A program made the position numbers and the translations under genes. The notes beneath the pieces were generated by a model. It worked only from the letters and a program-made list of their open reading frames with translations, had not been told where the DNA came from and made no database searches. A DNA stretch of 64,000 nucleotides from assembly GCF_011008905.1 (NCBI RefSeq), contig NZ_JAAIVI010000017.1, forward strand, positions 1,116,001-1,180,000. Reading direction: 5' to 3'. This document shows positions 25,936-36,524 of this stretch, in pieces. The first letter of the stretch is position 1. Every line of letters begins with the position of its first letter. This stretch comes from Wenzhouxiangella sp. XN201. Lineage in GTDB: Bacteria; Pseudomonadota; Gammaproteobacteria; Xanthomonadales; Wenzhouxiangellaceae.

Positions 25936-27198
25936 TCAGTGCTTGTCGGCGGCGAGCAGGCGGTCGCTCAGTTCGACGAAATGCTCGACGTCCTCGTACG
26001 TGTTGTACAGCGGGGCCGGAGCCACCCGGATGATATCCGGCCCGCGCCAGTCACAGACCACGCCGCGCGCCTCGAGGCGTTCGAGCAGGCGGCGGCCGGC
26101 CGATTCGCCGGCGCGCACCCGCAGGCTGAGCTGGCAGCCCCGACGCTGGGGTTCGAGCGGCGTGATGATCTCGATTTGATCGTCCAATTCCTCGTGGATG
26201 CGCCTCGCCAGGTGACCACTCAGGTCGAGCGAAGCGCGGCGCAAGGGATCGATGCCGCCTGCTTCGTCGTAAAGCTGCAGCGAGGCGAGCAGCGGCGCCG
26301 TGGCCAGGATTGGCAGGGTGGAAAGTTGCCAGCCGGGCGCACCCCGCTCGGGGCGAAATTCCCGCGCCATGCGAAATCGCGTCGGCACATCCTGCCCCCA
26401 CCAGCCGGCCAGACGCGGGCCTTCGAAGTGGGCGTGGCGTTCATGCACGAACAACCCGGCGATGGCGCCGGGCCCGGCATTGAGATATTTGTAGCTGCAC
26501 CAGACGGCGAAATCCGGGCCGTCGTCGTGCAGATTCAGTGGCACGTTGCCGATGGCGTGGGCCAGGTCCAGACCGATCGTGGCTCCGGCACGGCGGGTCG
26601 CGCGGCAGACGCGTCCCAGATCGAACACCTGTCCGGTGGCGTACTGCACGCCGGGCCAGAGCACCAGAGCCACTTGCTCGCCGTAGCGTTCTAGGTAGTC
26701 CTCCAGGTCTTCCTCGTGCAGCAGGCCGTCGCGGCGTGGTGCCAGTTCGACCACGTCGTGGGCCGGATCGAGGCCGTGCAGCGCGGCCTGGGATGCGACT
26801 GCGTAGCGGTCGGACGGAAACGCGCCTTTCTCGATCACGATGCGGCGGCGCTGGTCCTGTGGGCGATAGAAGCTGATCAACAGTTGGTGCAGATTGGCCG
26901 TCAGGGTGCCGGTAGCGACCACCTCGACCGGCCGGGCGCCGCACAACCCGGCCAGGGAAGCAGTGAGCAGCTGGTGGTACTCGGTCCAGGCCGTCGGTCC
27001 ATCGAAATGTCCGGCCACCCCCAGGCGTGCCCAGCGCTCCAGCTCGGCGTCGACTGCGTCTGCGGCTGCCCGCGGCTGGGCGCCGAGCGAGTTGCCGCAC
27101 AGGTAGACCGCCTGGCCGTCGCCGCGACCTTCGGGCAGGCGAAAGCGGTCGCGGAACTGACCGGGGTTGAATGCTGGACGGGTGGTCTGGCTGGTCAT
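25936..27198 (-). CDS. kynU: Kynureninase
   Basis: PLP enzyme that cleaves kynurenine (or 3-hydroxykynurenine) to (3-hydroxy)anthranilate and alanine in tryptophan breakdown. The 420 residues show YLCGNSLGAQP at the N terminus, ATGTLTANLH, GLDLAHAIGNVPL (Asp211 pairing with the PLP nitrogen), and the Schiff-base Lys237 in WCSYKYLNAGPGA. The substrate-loop region is WWGQDVPTRFRM. The other kynurenine-pathway genes (tryptophan dioxygenase, formamidase) are not in the window. Confidence 0.95.
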   Translation of the reverse strand: MTSQTTRPAFNPGQFRDRFRLPEGRGDGQAVYLCGNSLGAQPRAAADAVDAELERWARLGVAGHFDGPTAWTEYHQLLTASLAGLCGARPVEVVATGTLTANLHQLLISFYRPQDQRRRIVIEKGAFPSDRYAVASQAALHGLDPAHDVVELAPRRDGLLHEEDLEDYLERYGEQVALVLWPGVQYATGQVFDLGRVCRATRRAGATIGLDLAHAIGNVPLNLHDDGPDFAVWCSYKYLNAGPGAIAGLFVHERHAHFEGPRLAGWWGQDVPTRFRMAREFRPERGAPGWQLSTLPILATAPLLASLQLYDEAGGIDPLRRASLDLSGHLARRIHEELDDQIEIITPLEPQRRGCQLSLRVRAGESAGRRLLERLEARGVVCDWRGPDIIRVAPAPLYNTYEDVEHFVELSDRLLAADKH

Positions 27199-27272
27199 GC
27201 GTGGTCAGGCGTTTGCTCAAGTCCGCAGGATAGCCGGATTCGATGGCCGCGAAAAGCATCGTCGGCCGGGGC

Positions 27273-27278
27273 TACAAT
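27273..27278 (+). promoter_or_regulatory. Candidate -10 element upstream of queA
   Basis: TACAAT at 27273 (five of six consensus bases) lies 28 bases before the queA ATG, so a short leader would result. No good -35 is visible 16-18 bases upstream. A GGCCGGCCGGCC run follows it. Confidence 0.35.
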
Positions 27279-27305
27279 GGCCGGCCGGCCCGATCCCCCA
27301 TTGGC

Positions 27306-28325
27306 ATGAAGCTATCCGACTTCCACTACGAATTGCCCGAGCGGCTGATTGCGCAGTATCCGCTGTCCGAACGCTCGGCCAGTCGCCTATTGCAGCTTGG
27401 GCGCGAGTCCGGGCGCTGGGCCGACCGTCAGTTCTCCGATCTGCCCGACCTGCTCGATTCGGCAGACCTGCTGGTGTTCAACAACACGCGGGTCATTCCC
27501 GCCCGATTATGGGCGCGCAAGCAAAGCGGCGGGCGCGTCGAGATTCTGATCGAGCGTGTTGTCGATGAAGGGGAGGCGGTGGCGCAGCTGCGGGCCAACC
27601 GCAAGCCAACGGCGGGGAGTCGACTGCGGGTCGATGAGCGTTTCGAACTGGAAGTGCTGGGCCGGGAAGGCGATTTCTGGCGACTGGCTGTTGCCGAGGG
27701 CCCGGCCTGGTCGGACCTGCTCGAAGCCGCGGGGCATATGCCGTTGCCGCCGTATATCGAGCGTGGCGACGAGGCGATGGACAGTGAGCGTTACCAGACG
27801 GTGTACGCACGGGTGCCGGGTGCAGTGGCCGCGCCGACCGCCGGACTGCATTTCGACCAGGCGATCTTCGATCGGCTCGACGAAAAGGGTGTGACCCGGG
27901 CCGAATGTACCTTGCACGTCGGCGCTGGCACGTTCCAGCCGGTGCGGGTCGAAGACGTGGCCGAGCACCGCATGCATGCCGAATGGCTGTCTGTGTCGCC
28001 GGAGCTGGTCGAGTCTGTCGAGGCGGCCCGCAGGCGCGGTGGTCGGGTCGTGGCGGTCGGCACCACGGCTGTGCGCGCCCTGGAAACGGCTGCTGCCGGG
28101 GGCGAGCTGGCACCGTTCGAGGGCAACAGCCGCCTGTTCATTTATCCCGGTTACGAATTTCGGGCGGTCGATGCGATGATCACCAACTTCCATCTGCCGG
28201 GGTCGACCTTGTTGATGCTGGTCAGTGCCTTTGCCGGCCGCGAAAATGTGCTGGCGGCCTATCGGCATGCGGTCGAGGCGGAGTACCGGTTTTTCAGTTA
28301 TGGCGATGCGATGTTTATTGGTTAA
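27306..28325 (+). CDS. queA: S-adenosylmethionine:tRNA ribosyltransferase-isomerase
   Basis: Adds the epoxycyclopentane ring to 7-aminomethyl-deazaguanine in tRNA during queuosine synthesis. The 339 residues carry the family landmarks MKLSDFHYELPERLIAQYPL, DLLVFNNTRVIPAR, YQTVYARVPGAVAAPTAGLHF, TLHVGAGTFQPVR and NFHLPGSTLLMLVSAF. ATG 27306 matches the family start; an in-frame ATG 63 bases upstream is not needed. It is first in the usual queA-tgt-yajC-secD-secF order. Confidence 0.97.
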   Translation: MKLSDFHYELPERLIAQYPLSERSASRLLQLGRESGRWADRQFSDLPDLLDSADLLVFNNTRVIPARLWARKQSGGRVEILIERVVDEGEAVAQLRANRKPTAGSRLRVDERFELEVLGREGDFWRLAVAEGPAWSDLLEAAGHMPLPPYIERGDEAMDSERYQTVYARVPGAVAAPTAGLHFDQAIFDRLDEKGVTRAECTLHVGAGTFQPVRVEDVAEHRMHAEWLSVSPELVESVEAARRRGGRVVAVGTTAVRALETAAAGGELAPFEGNSRLFIYPGYEFRAVDAMITNFHLPGSTLLMLVSAFAGRENVLAAYRHAVEAEYRFFSYGDAMFIG

Positions 28326-29480
<1,155 letters not shown>

Positions 29481-29538
29481 GATTCTGGCCGCTTCGGCGC
29501 TACTGCGGCAATCGCGTGTGGTTGTCCCGGGTCCACTG

Positions 29539-29547
29539 TGCGATAAT
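29539..29547 (+). promoter_or_regulatory. Candidate extended -10 promoter for yajC-secDF
   Basis: TGCGATAAT (TGn plus GATAAT) lies 75 bases before the yajC ATG, in the 141-base gap after tgt. A TTGTCC at 29522 could act as a -35, but the spacing to GATAAT is only 14 bases, so the extended -10 would have to carry the promoter. Confidence 0.4.
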
Positions 29548-29621
29548 TCGTCGTTTGGATCGGCCCACGGTCGACCCCACATAGATTTTCCGAACCCGAA
29601 CCAAGCCGAGGTCCTAGAAAC

Positions 29622-29954
29622 ATGGATTTTCTGATTGCGAGCGCCATGGCGCAAGATGCGGCGGCCGACGCGCCCTCGATGCTGGGCAGCCTGCTGCCGT
29701 TGATCCTGATTGTCGTCATCTTCTGGTTCCTGCTGATCCGGCCGCAGATGAAGCGCAACAAGCAGCACCGCGAACTGGTCGCCGGACTGTCGGTGGGAGA
29801 CGAGGTGGTCACTGCCGGGGGCATGCTCGGCAAGATCACCGAAGTGGGCGAGAGTTTTGTCTCACTGCAGTTGTCCGATCAGGTGACGATCAAGGTGCAG
29901 AAACACTCGATCGGCCAGGTCGTGCCCAAGGGCACCTTCGATTCCGCCAACTGA
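29622..29954 (+). CDS. yajC: Preprotein translocase subunit YajC
   Basis: Small single-pass inner-membrane accessory of the Sec holotranslocon. The 110 residues have a membrane helix at about 21-40 (LLPLILIVVIFWFLLIRPQ) followed by the family signature MKRNKQHRELVAGLSVGDEVVTAGGMLGKI. It is upstream of secD as in most Gammaproteobacteria. Confidence 0.96.
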   Translation: MDFLIASAMAQDAAADAPSMLGSLLPLILIVVIFWFLLIRPQMKRNKQHRELVAGLSVGDEVVTAGGMLGKITEVGESFVSLQLSDQVTIKVQKHSIGQVVPKGTFDSAN

Positions 29955-29998
29955 TCGTGCCGATCTCGCCAACCGATACCAACAACTGAAGTCGACCC

Positions 29999-31858
29999 AT
30001 GAATCGATTCGCACCCTGGAAGTACGCCCTGCTGGTCATTGCACTCGGCCTGGGAATCCTCTATGCACTGCCCAACCTCTTTGGTGACGACCCTGCGGTG
30101 CAGGTGTCTTCCTCGCGCGGTTTCGACCTGCAGCAGGAGCTGGTGGGTGAGGTCGAGCGAGTGCTGGAGTCCGAGGGCGCTGCCCACGGGCCCACCGAGT
30201 TCTCCCCGCAGCGATTGCTGATTCGTTTCGAGGACACCGATCGGCAGCTGCGGGCAGCTGATGCGCTGCGGGAATCGCTGGGTGAGGAATACGTGGTCGC
30301 GCTCAACCTGGCGCCAGCCACGCCGGCATGGCTGGATGTGCTGGGCGCGGAACCGATGGTGCTCGGCCTCGATCTGCAGGGTGGTGTGCACTTCCTGATG
30401 CAGGTCGACATGGAAGCCGCGCGTACCCAGCAGTTGGAAAGCTACGTCAGCGATGTGCGCAACATCCTGCGCGATGGCGGCATTCGCTATCGCTCGGTGC
30501 GGGTTGATCGCAACCACGTGGTGGCCGAACTGCGTACGGCCGAAGATCGCGACGAGGGGCGCCAGTTGATCGAGCGCGAGATCGAAGAACTGGAGCTCGA
30601 GTCGGTCGACGGTTCGAACACCTTCAACCTGCGCGCGAGCATCGACGAGCAGTACCTGCAGGAAATCCAGCAGAACGCGCTCAGGCAGAACATCACCACC
30701 CTGCGCAACCGCGTCAACGAGCTGGGCGTGGCCGAGCCGGTAATCCAGCAGCAGGGCGCCGATCGAATCGTCGTGCAGCTGCCGGGCGTTCAGGACACCG
30801 CGCAGGCCAAGCGCGTGCTGGGCGCGACCGCCACGGTGGAGTATCGCGCCGTCGACGAGCAGAACGACCCCTACGAGGCCGAGCGCACCGGGCGCATTCC
30901 GCCGGGTTCCCGGCTTTACTACGATCGCAGTGAACAGCCGATCCTGCTTTCGCGCGAGGTTATTGCCTCGGGTGACAACCTGATCGGCGCCGCGGCCGGC
31001 TTCGACCAGCAGTCGGGCCAGCCCAATGTGGTGGTCACGCTCGACGGCGCCGGTGCCCGGCGCATGCTCGACCACACCAGCGAGAATGTCGGCAATCGCA
31101 TGGCCGTCGTGTTCATCGAGCACCGGCCCGAAACGAAGATGGTCGATGGCGAAGAGGTGCACTCCACCCGCCGGGTCGAAGAAGTGATCTCAGCCGCGGT
31201 CACGCGCGAGCCCTTCGGTAAGCGTTTCCAGACCACCGGCCTGGGATCGGCCACCGAGGCGGCCCAGCTGGCCATGCTGCTGCGTGCCGGCGCCTTGGCT
31301 GCGCCGATGCAGATCATCGAAGAGCGCACCGTCGGTCCGAGCCTGGGGCAGGACAATATCGACCAGGGCTTCCGTTCGGTCATTATCGGCTTCGCCCTGG
31401 TGCTGGTCGTCATGGCGGTCTACTACAAGGTCTTCGGCCTGGTCGCGAACCTGGCCCTGACGGCAAACCTGGTGCTGATCGTGGCGCTGCTGTCGATGCT
31501 CGGTGCGACGCTGACCCTGCCCGGCATCGCCGGCATCGTGCTGACGGTCGGCATGGCGGTCGACGCCAACGTGCTCATCTTCGAGCGAATACGCGAGGAA
31601 TTGCGCAACGGCAATACGCCGCAGGCCTCGATCCGGGCCGGCTACGAGAAAGCCTTCTCGACCATCGCGGACGCCAATGTCACGACCCTGATTGCGGCCA
31701 TCGTGCTGTTCATGTTCGGTACCGGCCCGATCAAGGGCTTTGCCGTCACGCTCAGTCTGGGTATCGTCACCTCCATGTTTACGGCCATCCTTGGCACGCG
31801 CGGCGTTGTCAGCCTGATCTACGGCGGCCGCAAGCGCGTCAAGTCACTGGCTCTTTGA
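29999..31858 (+). CDS. secD: Protein translocase subunit SecD
   Basis: Proton-motive-force driven Sec accessory that pulls exported proteins into the periplasm. The 619 residues have an N-terminal helix (about 8-26), a large periplasmic P1 domain including GLDLQGGVHFLMQVD, and P1-head sequences up to about 440. Five C-terminal membrane segments follow, with VLTVGMAVDANVLIFERIREELRNG, the conserved D-x-N-x-L-x-x-E-R motif of SecD/RND proteins. Confidence 0.97.
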   Translation: MNRFAPWKYALLVIALGLGILYALPNLFGDDPAVQVSSSRGFDLQQELVGEVERVLESEGAAHGPTEFSPQRLLIRFEDTDRQLRAADALRESLGEEYVVALNLAPATPAWLDVLGAEPMVLGLDLQGGVHFLMQVDMEAARTQQLESYVSDVRNILRDGGIRYRSVRVDRNHVVAELRTAEDRDEGRQLIEREIEELELESVDGSNTFNLRASIDEQYLQEIQQNALRQNITTLRNRVNELGVAEPVIQQQGADRIVVQLPGVQDTAQAKRVLGATATVEYRAVDEQNDPYEAERTGRIPPGSRLYYDRSEQPILLSREVIASGDNLIGAAAGFDQQSGQPNVVVTLDGAGARRMLDHTSENVGNRMAVVFIEHRPETKMVDGEEVHSTRRVEEVISAAVTREPFGKRFQTTGLGSATEAAQLAMLLRAGALAAPMQIIEERTVGPSLGQDNIDQGFRSVIIGFALVLVVMAVYYKVFGLVANLALTANLVLIVALLSMLGATLTLPGIAGIVLTVGMAVDANVLIFERIREELRNGNTPQASIRAGYEKAFSTIADANVTTLIAAIVLFMFGTGPIKGFAVTLSLGIVTSMFTAILGTRGVVSLIYGGRKRVKSLAL

Positions 31859-31874
31859 GGAGCGCGGAATCGTC

Positions 31875-32846
31875 ATGGACATCATCAAAAGCGACACCAA
31901 GATCAATTTCCTGCGCTACAGCAACCTGGCACTGGTGCTGTCGGCCCTTATCCTGGTTGGCGGCATCGTCTCCCTGTTTGCCCGCGGCCTGAATTTCGGT
32001 CTCGATTTCACCGGCGGCACGCTGATCGAGCTGCACTACCCGCAGGCTCCCGAGCTGAGCGAGGTGCGCCAGATTCTGGAAGACACCGGTTTCGATGACT
32101 TCGTGGTCCAGACCTTCGGTACAGCGAGTGACATCGTCGTCCGCATTCCGGCCTCCGATGTCGGCGAGTCCGGGGCGGATCTCAGCACCCGGGTACTCGA
32201 GGCCCTGTCGGAGAACGTGCCGGATCTCGAGATGCGCCGTGTCGAGTTCGTCGGCCCGCAGATCGGGCAGGAACTGGCCGAGCAGGGCGGACTGGCGCTG
32301 CTCTACGTGCTGATCGGCGTGCTGATCTACGTTTCCTTCCGCTTCCAGTGGCGCTTTGCCGTCGGTGCGGTCGGCGCACTGGTCCACGACGTCCTGGTGG
32401 TGCTCGGCGTCCTGTCGATCCTGCAGGTCAGCTTTGACCTGACCGTTGTGGCCGCCATCCTGGCCCTGATCGGCTACTCGCTCAATGACACCATTGTCGT
32501 CTACGACCGCCTGCGCGAGAATTTCCAGACCCGCCGCAAGGGCAGCCCGAAGGAACTGACCAACCTCGCCATCAACCAGATGTTGGGCCGAACGATCATG
32601 ACTTCGTTGACCACCCTGCTGGTGCTGACGGCACTATTCTATTTTGGCGGCGAGATCATCCACGCCTTCGCGTTCACGCTGATCATCGGTGTGATCGTCG
32701 GTACCTATTCCTCGGTCTATGTCGCCGGGAGCCTGGCGGTCAAGCTGGGCGTGTCCAAGATGGATCTGATGCCGGTGCAGAAAGAAGGTGCCGATCAGCC
32801 CGATACTGAAATCCTGCCGGAGCGGTTCCGTAACCGTGAATCTTGA
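31875..32846 (+). CDS. secF: Protein translocase subunit SecF
   Basis: Partner of SecD. The 323 residues show LNFGLDFTGGTLIELHY in the short periplasmic domain and then membrane helices. The signature GYSLNDTIVVYDRLRENF is followed by INQMLGRTIMTSLTTLLVLTALFYFGG. It lies 16 bases after secD. The end overlaps the next small gene by 11 bases. Confidence 0.97.
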   Translation: MDIIKSDTKINFLRYSNLALVLSALILVGGIVSLFARGLNFGLDFTGGTLIELHYPQAPELSEVRQILEDTGFDDFVVQTFGTASDIVVRIPASDVGESGADLSTRVLEALSENVPDLEMRRVEFVGPQIGQELAEQGGLALLYVLIGVLIYVSFRFQWRFAVGAVGALVHDVLVVLGVLSILQVSFDLTVVAAILALIGYSLNDTIVVYDRLRENFQTRRKGSPKELTNLAINQMLGRTIMTSLTTLLVLTALFYFGGEIIHAFAFTLIIGVIVGTYSSVYVAGSLAVKLGVSKMDLMPVQKEGADQPDTEILPERFRNRES

Positions 32847-33294
32847 ATTGCGCACGACGCTGCTGATCCTGTCACTGCTGGCCCTTGCCGGTAGTGCGTC
32901 GGCCTCGGATGTCGAAAAGTACATGCTCGAGATGAAAGTCTGGATCGAGGGAGAGCACCGCGATGACCCGCTATTGGTCGTCGATGCCGGCGAGCCGGCC
33001 AGCATCGCATTCGAGGATGCCGATGGACAATCGGGCTGGAAACTCGATGTTCAGGTCGATCCCCCCGGGCCGGGCGAAGGCGCGCCCGAAGGCGCAATCT
33101 GGGTCGATTTCTCGATCCATCAACTGGAAAACGGGCAGTGGGAGCATCTGGCTGATTCCATGATCGGTGTCCACGAAGGCCGTACCGGTACCCTGTCGGT
33201 TGCCAACGGCGAAGGGGAGTCCACACCGGAGAATAGCCGGGTCTACGTGGAGGTCCGCACTTCTCGAATGCGTTCCGGCGAGAAGTCACGCTGA
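32836..33294 (+). CDS. Small secreted protein of unknown function downstream of secF
   Basis: Not recognised. The 152 residues start at GTG 32836 inside the end of secF (11-base overlap), giving MNLELRTTLLILSLLALAGSASA, a clear signal peptide. The mature part is acidic and beta-rich (VWIEGEHRDDPLLVVDAG, GWKLDVQVDPPGPGEG, RVYVEVRTSRMRSGEK). It carries no cysteines and no known catalytic motif. Tight coupling to secF may be incidental or reflect a periplasmic role. Confidence 0.65.
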   Translation: MNLELRTTLLILSLLALAGSASASDVEKYMLEMKVWIEGEHRDDPLLVVDAGEPASIAFEDADGQSGWKLDVQVDPPGPGEGAPEGAIWVDFSIHQLENGQWEHLADSMIGVHEGRTGTLSVANGEGESTPENSRVYVEVRTSRMRSGEKSR

Positions 33295-33355
33295 ACCCGG
33301 CAGGTCAGGCTGGCGAGTCCTTGCGGCCTGACGTACCCTGTAGCCTTGTTGTGGG

Positions 33356-35815
33356 ATGTCGGCGGGCCCGATGAACACGCAATCCGAGGCAAATCGTTAC
33401 CGAACGGCCAAGGCCATTGCGCTGGCGGCACTGGAATGTGCGCCGGATGAACGTCAGCAACTGCTCGACCAGCGATGTGGTGATGACGCAGACTTGCGTC
33501 GTGAGGTCGACTGGCTGATCGCCGCCGGGGCCGACGATAGCGCCGACGATGTTCCCGAGAGTTTTCAATCGGCCGCTCGGGATGCGCTGAGGAGCGTGTC
33601 GCTGGAAGTTCCGTTGCCGCGCAACTATCGCTTGATCCGCCGGGTCGGCTACGGCGGCATGGGCATTGTTTACCTGGCAGAGCGCGTGGACGGCGATCTG
33701 CGCCAGCCGGTGGCCTTCAAGCTGCTCAATCTGAGCGAGAGCCGCAACGAGGCGGTCGCACATCGTTTCGCCACCGAGCGCAGCATCCTCTCGCGCCTGA
33801 ATCACCCCTGGATTGCTCACCTGATCGACGGCGGTGTCACTGCCGAGGGCCGCCCATTTCTGGCGACCGAGTATGTCGAAGGCGAGCCGATCGATCGCTG
33901 GTGCGCCCGAGCGGGTCGGACGAGAAATGAATGCATCGCGCTGTTCCTGAAGGTTTGCGAGGCGGTCGACTACGCCCACCGGCACATGGTGATCCATCGC
34001 GATCTCAAGCCCTCGAATATCCTGGTGACTGAAGACGGTGAGCCCAAGCTGCTGGATTTTGGTGTGGCGAGCCTGCTCGATGCAAGGCAGGAGCCCGCGG
34101 AGGATGATAACGAAACCGATCACGAGATGACCCTGGCGTGGGCCAGTCCGGAACAGATTCGCGGCGAGGATCTGAGTGCGGCAACCGATGTCTACTCGCT
34201 CGGTGTGCTGCTGTATGAACTGATCAGCGGGCATCATCCCTTTGCCGGGATCGAGGACGGAGCGACACTGATGGCGGCCGTGCTGTCGGGTCGCTTCCCG
34301 CCGGTGAATCAGGTGGCTTCCGATGCCGTTTCCGCCGATCTTGCCACGGTTGTCCACAAAGCCATGCGCACACGGCCCGCCGAGCGTTACGATTCGGTCC
34401 GGGCCCTGGCCGACGATCTGCGACGGTGGCAGGTGTTGCGGCCGGTCACCGCCCGGGATGGCGGTCGGGTTCATCGTGCGGGCCTGTTTCTGCGCCGGCA
34501 TCGGATGGCTGTGGCTGCCGTGGGCGCCGGGCTCATCCTGCTGGCCGTTTATCTGCTTGACCGCGAAGCGCAACTCGAACGCATCGCCAGCGAGCGCGAT
34601 CGGGCCGAGGCGGTTACCGGTTTCATGAACGATCTCCTGGCCGGGGCCAACTCCCTGCCCGCGCGCGGTGGCGAAGTGACCGTTCGCGAGATCCTCGACC
34701 TGGGCCGTCTCAATCTGGCGAAATCGGCTGAGTCCAGTCCGGCCGTACTCGGTTCCATTCATATCGCCCTGGGCGAGGCCTACAACGCGCTCGGCCTGGG
34801 AGAGCGTGCCATCCCCCTGCTCGAGCAGGCGCGCACAGCCTTGTTCGGCGAACTCGAGATTGCGGAACAGGCAAGTCTTCTGGCTGCACTTGGTGCCGCC
34901 TACGACTCAGCCGGGCGCGCGTTCGAGTCGATCGCAATCGACGAACAGGCGCTGGATGCTTACGCCCTTGCCGGGGGCGAACACGGCCGCGATGTCATAC
35001 GCGTCCGCATTCGCAAGTTGCGTAACCAGGCCAATCTGATGGACGCCTCACCCCCTCAGGTGATTGCCGAACTCGAGGAAATCATCGAGGCACTGCAGGA
35101 CAGTTCGGAATCGGATCGCGAGCTGCTGTTCGAGGCGCGGGCCGCCCTGGTTGGTGCCCACGTGGCTGCGGGAAACGCCGCGGCCGCGCAGGACAACGCC
35201 CTGGCGGTCCTGGCTTTGTCCGAAGCGCAGTTCGGGCCGGATGACCTGCGTCGGCTGCGCGGGCGCTACGTGCATGCCACGGCTGTGATGCTCGACGATC
35301 CGGAAACTGCGGTCGAGCAGTTCGCCACACTGATTGAGGATTATCAGCGGATGGTCGGGCCGAGTCAGCGACTGGCCAATACCATCGGCAATTTCGGCGT
35401 AGCGCTGTCGCGCCTGGGTCGTCTCGAGGAGAGCATGGATGCTTTCGATCGAGCGGCCCGCATGATCAAGGATACGTCCGGGCCGGATCATTATCTGTTT
35501 CGTTTATCGATGACCAACCTCGCCGCGTTGCAGTTGCGTGCCGGTGATCCGGAGCAGGCTGAGCGCCTGATCGACGAGATCTTGCCGGATCTAGAACGCC
35601 GGCATCGGCGCCTTGGCGGCGTGGAAACCCTGTACTTCGCCTCTGCGCTGGAAGTGCAGGGCGGGGCGCGGGTGGTGCAGGGAAAACTTTCCGAGGCTGC
35701 AGAAAGCTACCGTCTGGCGCTGGAGTCGCTGGGGGGGCAGGCGGGCGATGAATGGTCGGAACTGCGAGAGCGAATTGCCACGAAATTCGAGGCCGTCGAA
35801 CCCGAGCTGCGCTGA
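33356..35815 (+). CDS. Membrane-anchored Ser/Thr protein kinase with C-terminal TPR-like region
   Basis: Hanks-type kinase of 819 residues. The kinase domain (about 90-350) has the glycine loop RVGYGGMGIVY, ATP lysine Lys122 (VAFKLL), catalytic Asp216 (HRDLKPSNIL) and the DFG Asp234. There is one membrane helix at about 384-401. The C-terminal half is a helical repeat (TPR-like, about 430-810), expected on the periplasmic side. An N-terminal helical segment (residues 10-75) resembles that of kinases paired with ECF sigma factors. The start may be ATG 33356 or 33371. Its stop is one base from the end of the convergent sigma-factor gene, an arrangement that supports a functional pair. Confidence 0.9.
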   Translation: MSAGPMNTQSEANRYRTAKAIALAALECAPDERQQLLDQRCGDDADLRREVDWLIAAGADDSADDVPESFQSAARDALRSVSLEVPLPRNYRLIRRVGYGGMGIVYLAERVDGDLRQPVAFKLLNLSESRNEAVAHRFATERSILSRLNHPWIAHLIDGGVTAEGRPFLATEYVEGEPIDRWCARAGRTRNECIALFLKVCEAVDYAHRHMVIHRDLKPSNILVTEDGEPKLLDFGVASLLDARQEPAEDDNETDHEMTLAWASPEQIRGEDLSAATDVYSLGVLLYELISGHHPFAGIEDGATLMAAVLSGRFPPVNQVASDAVSADLATVVHKAMRTRPAERYDSVRALADDLRRWQVLRPVTARDGGRVHRAGLFLRRHRMAVAAVGAGLILLAVYLLDREAQLERIASERDRAEAVTGFMNDLLAGANSLPARGGEVTVREILDLGRLNLAKSAESSPAVLGSIHIALGEAYNALGLGERAIPLLEQARTALFGELEIAEQASLLAALGAAYDSAGRAFESIAIDEQALDAYALAGGEHGRDVIRVRIRKLRNQANLMDASPPQVIAELEEIIEALQDSSESDRELLFEARAALVGAHVAAGNAAAAQDNALAVLALSEAQFGPDDLRRLRGRYVHATAVMLDDPETAVEQFATLIEDYQRMVGPSQRLANTIGNFGVALSRLGRLEESMDAFDRAARMIKDTSGPDHYLFRLSMTNLAALQLRAGDPEQAERLIDEILPDLERRHRRLGGVETLYFASALEVQGGARVVQGKLSEAAESYRLALESLGGQAGDEWSELRERIATKFEAVEPELR

Positions 35816-35816
35816 T

Positions 35817-36425
35817 TCATTCCTCGGAAAGGCGGCGTTTGAGCCAGGCTCGCGCCATCCGCCATTCCCGGGCGACTGTTGAACGCGACACCTCGAGCGT
35901 GTTGGCGGTTTCTTCCATGCTCAGGCCGGCAAAGTAGCGAAGCTCGACGATCCTGGCCTGGCGCTCGTCGATGGCACCGAGCTGTTCGAGCACTTCATCG
36001 ATGGCAATCAGCTCGCTGCCGAATGCCTGGCCCGGGTCGATGTCGTCGATATCGAGTTGCTGTTTCGCCTGCGGGCGCTTCTGGGCCGTGCGCTGGCGCG
36101 CGTAGTCGACCAGCACATGCCGCATGACGGTTGCGGCGATCAAGACGAATTCGCGTCGGGATTGCCAGTTTTCGTAGTCCTGGCCGGCCAGGCGCAGGTA
36201 GGCCTCGTTGATCAGGGCGGTGGGTTGCAGGGTATGGTCAGGACGTTGCCGTGAAAGCTGGCGGGCGGCCAGTGCCCGCAATTCGTCGTAGACCAGGGGC
36301 AGCAGGCTGGCCAGCGATGCCTCGCCGCGATCGGCACATTGCCTGATCAAGGCCTCGAGTTCGGCAGCCTGTTGGTTCGGCCGGGTCATCCTCGGCAATC
36401 CATTCGGGAAGTCCTGACTTGACAT
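35817..36425 (-). CDS. ECF-type RNA polymerase sigma factor (TIGR02999-like)
   Basis: Alternative sigma factor. The region-2 part is [35 protein letters not shown] and REFVLIAATVMRHVLVDYARQR. The region-4 helix-turn-helix is GLSMEETANTLEVSRSTVAREWRMARAWL. This combination is typical of the ECF class found next to Ser/Thr kinase-TPR genes, and that is the neighbour here (convergent, one-base gap). No anti-sigma gene is adjacent, so control by phosphorylation is an inference. The start is uncertain: ATG 36425 (202 residues) or 36389 (190 residues). Confidence 0.88.
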   Translation of the reverse strand: MSSQDFPNGLPRMTRPNQQAAELEALIRQCADRGEASLASLLPLVYDELRALAARQLSRQRPDHTLQPTALINEAYLRLAGQDYENWQSRREFVLIAATVMRHVLVDYARQRTAQKRPQAKQQLDIDDIDPGQAFGSELIAIDEVLEQLGAIDERQARIVELRYFAGLSMEETANTLEVSRSTVAREWRMARAWLKRRLSEE

Positions 36426-36524
36426 GCTACTCGATTCGCACCGAAAGGATGGATTTCGCATTATTGCCGACGGTAGATTACAATGCTAACAGTCGACAAT
36501 TCCGTCGAGCGAACTGAACGCAAA

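Noticed and set aside
29879-31162. 427-codon open frame antisense to secD
   Set aside because: SecD is certain on the + strand; the opposite frame is a codon-bias shadow.
33305-34762. 485-codon open frame antisense to the kinase domain
   Set aside because: The + strand codes an intact kinase with all motifs; the antisense frame shows no recognisable fold or start signal.
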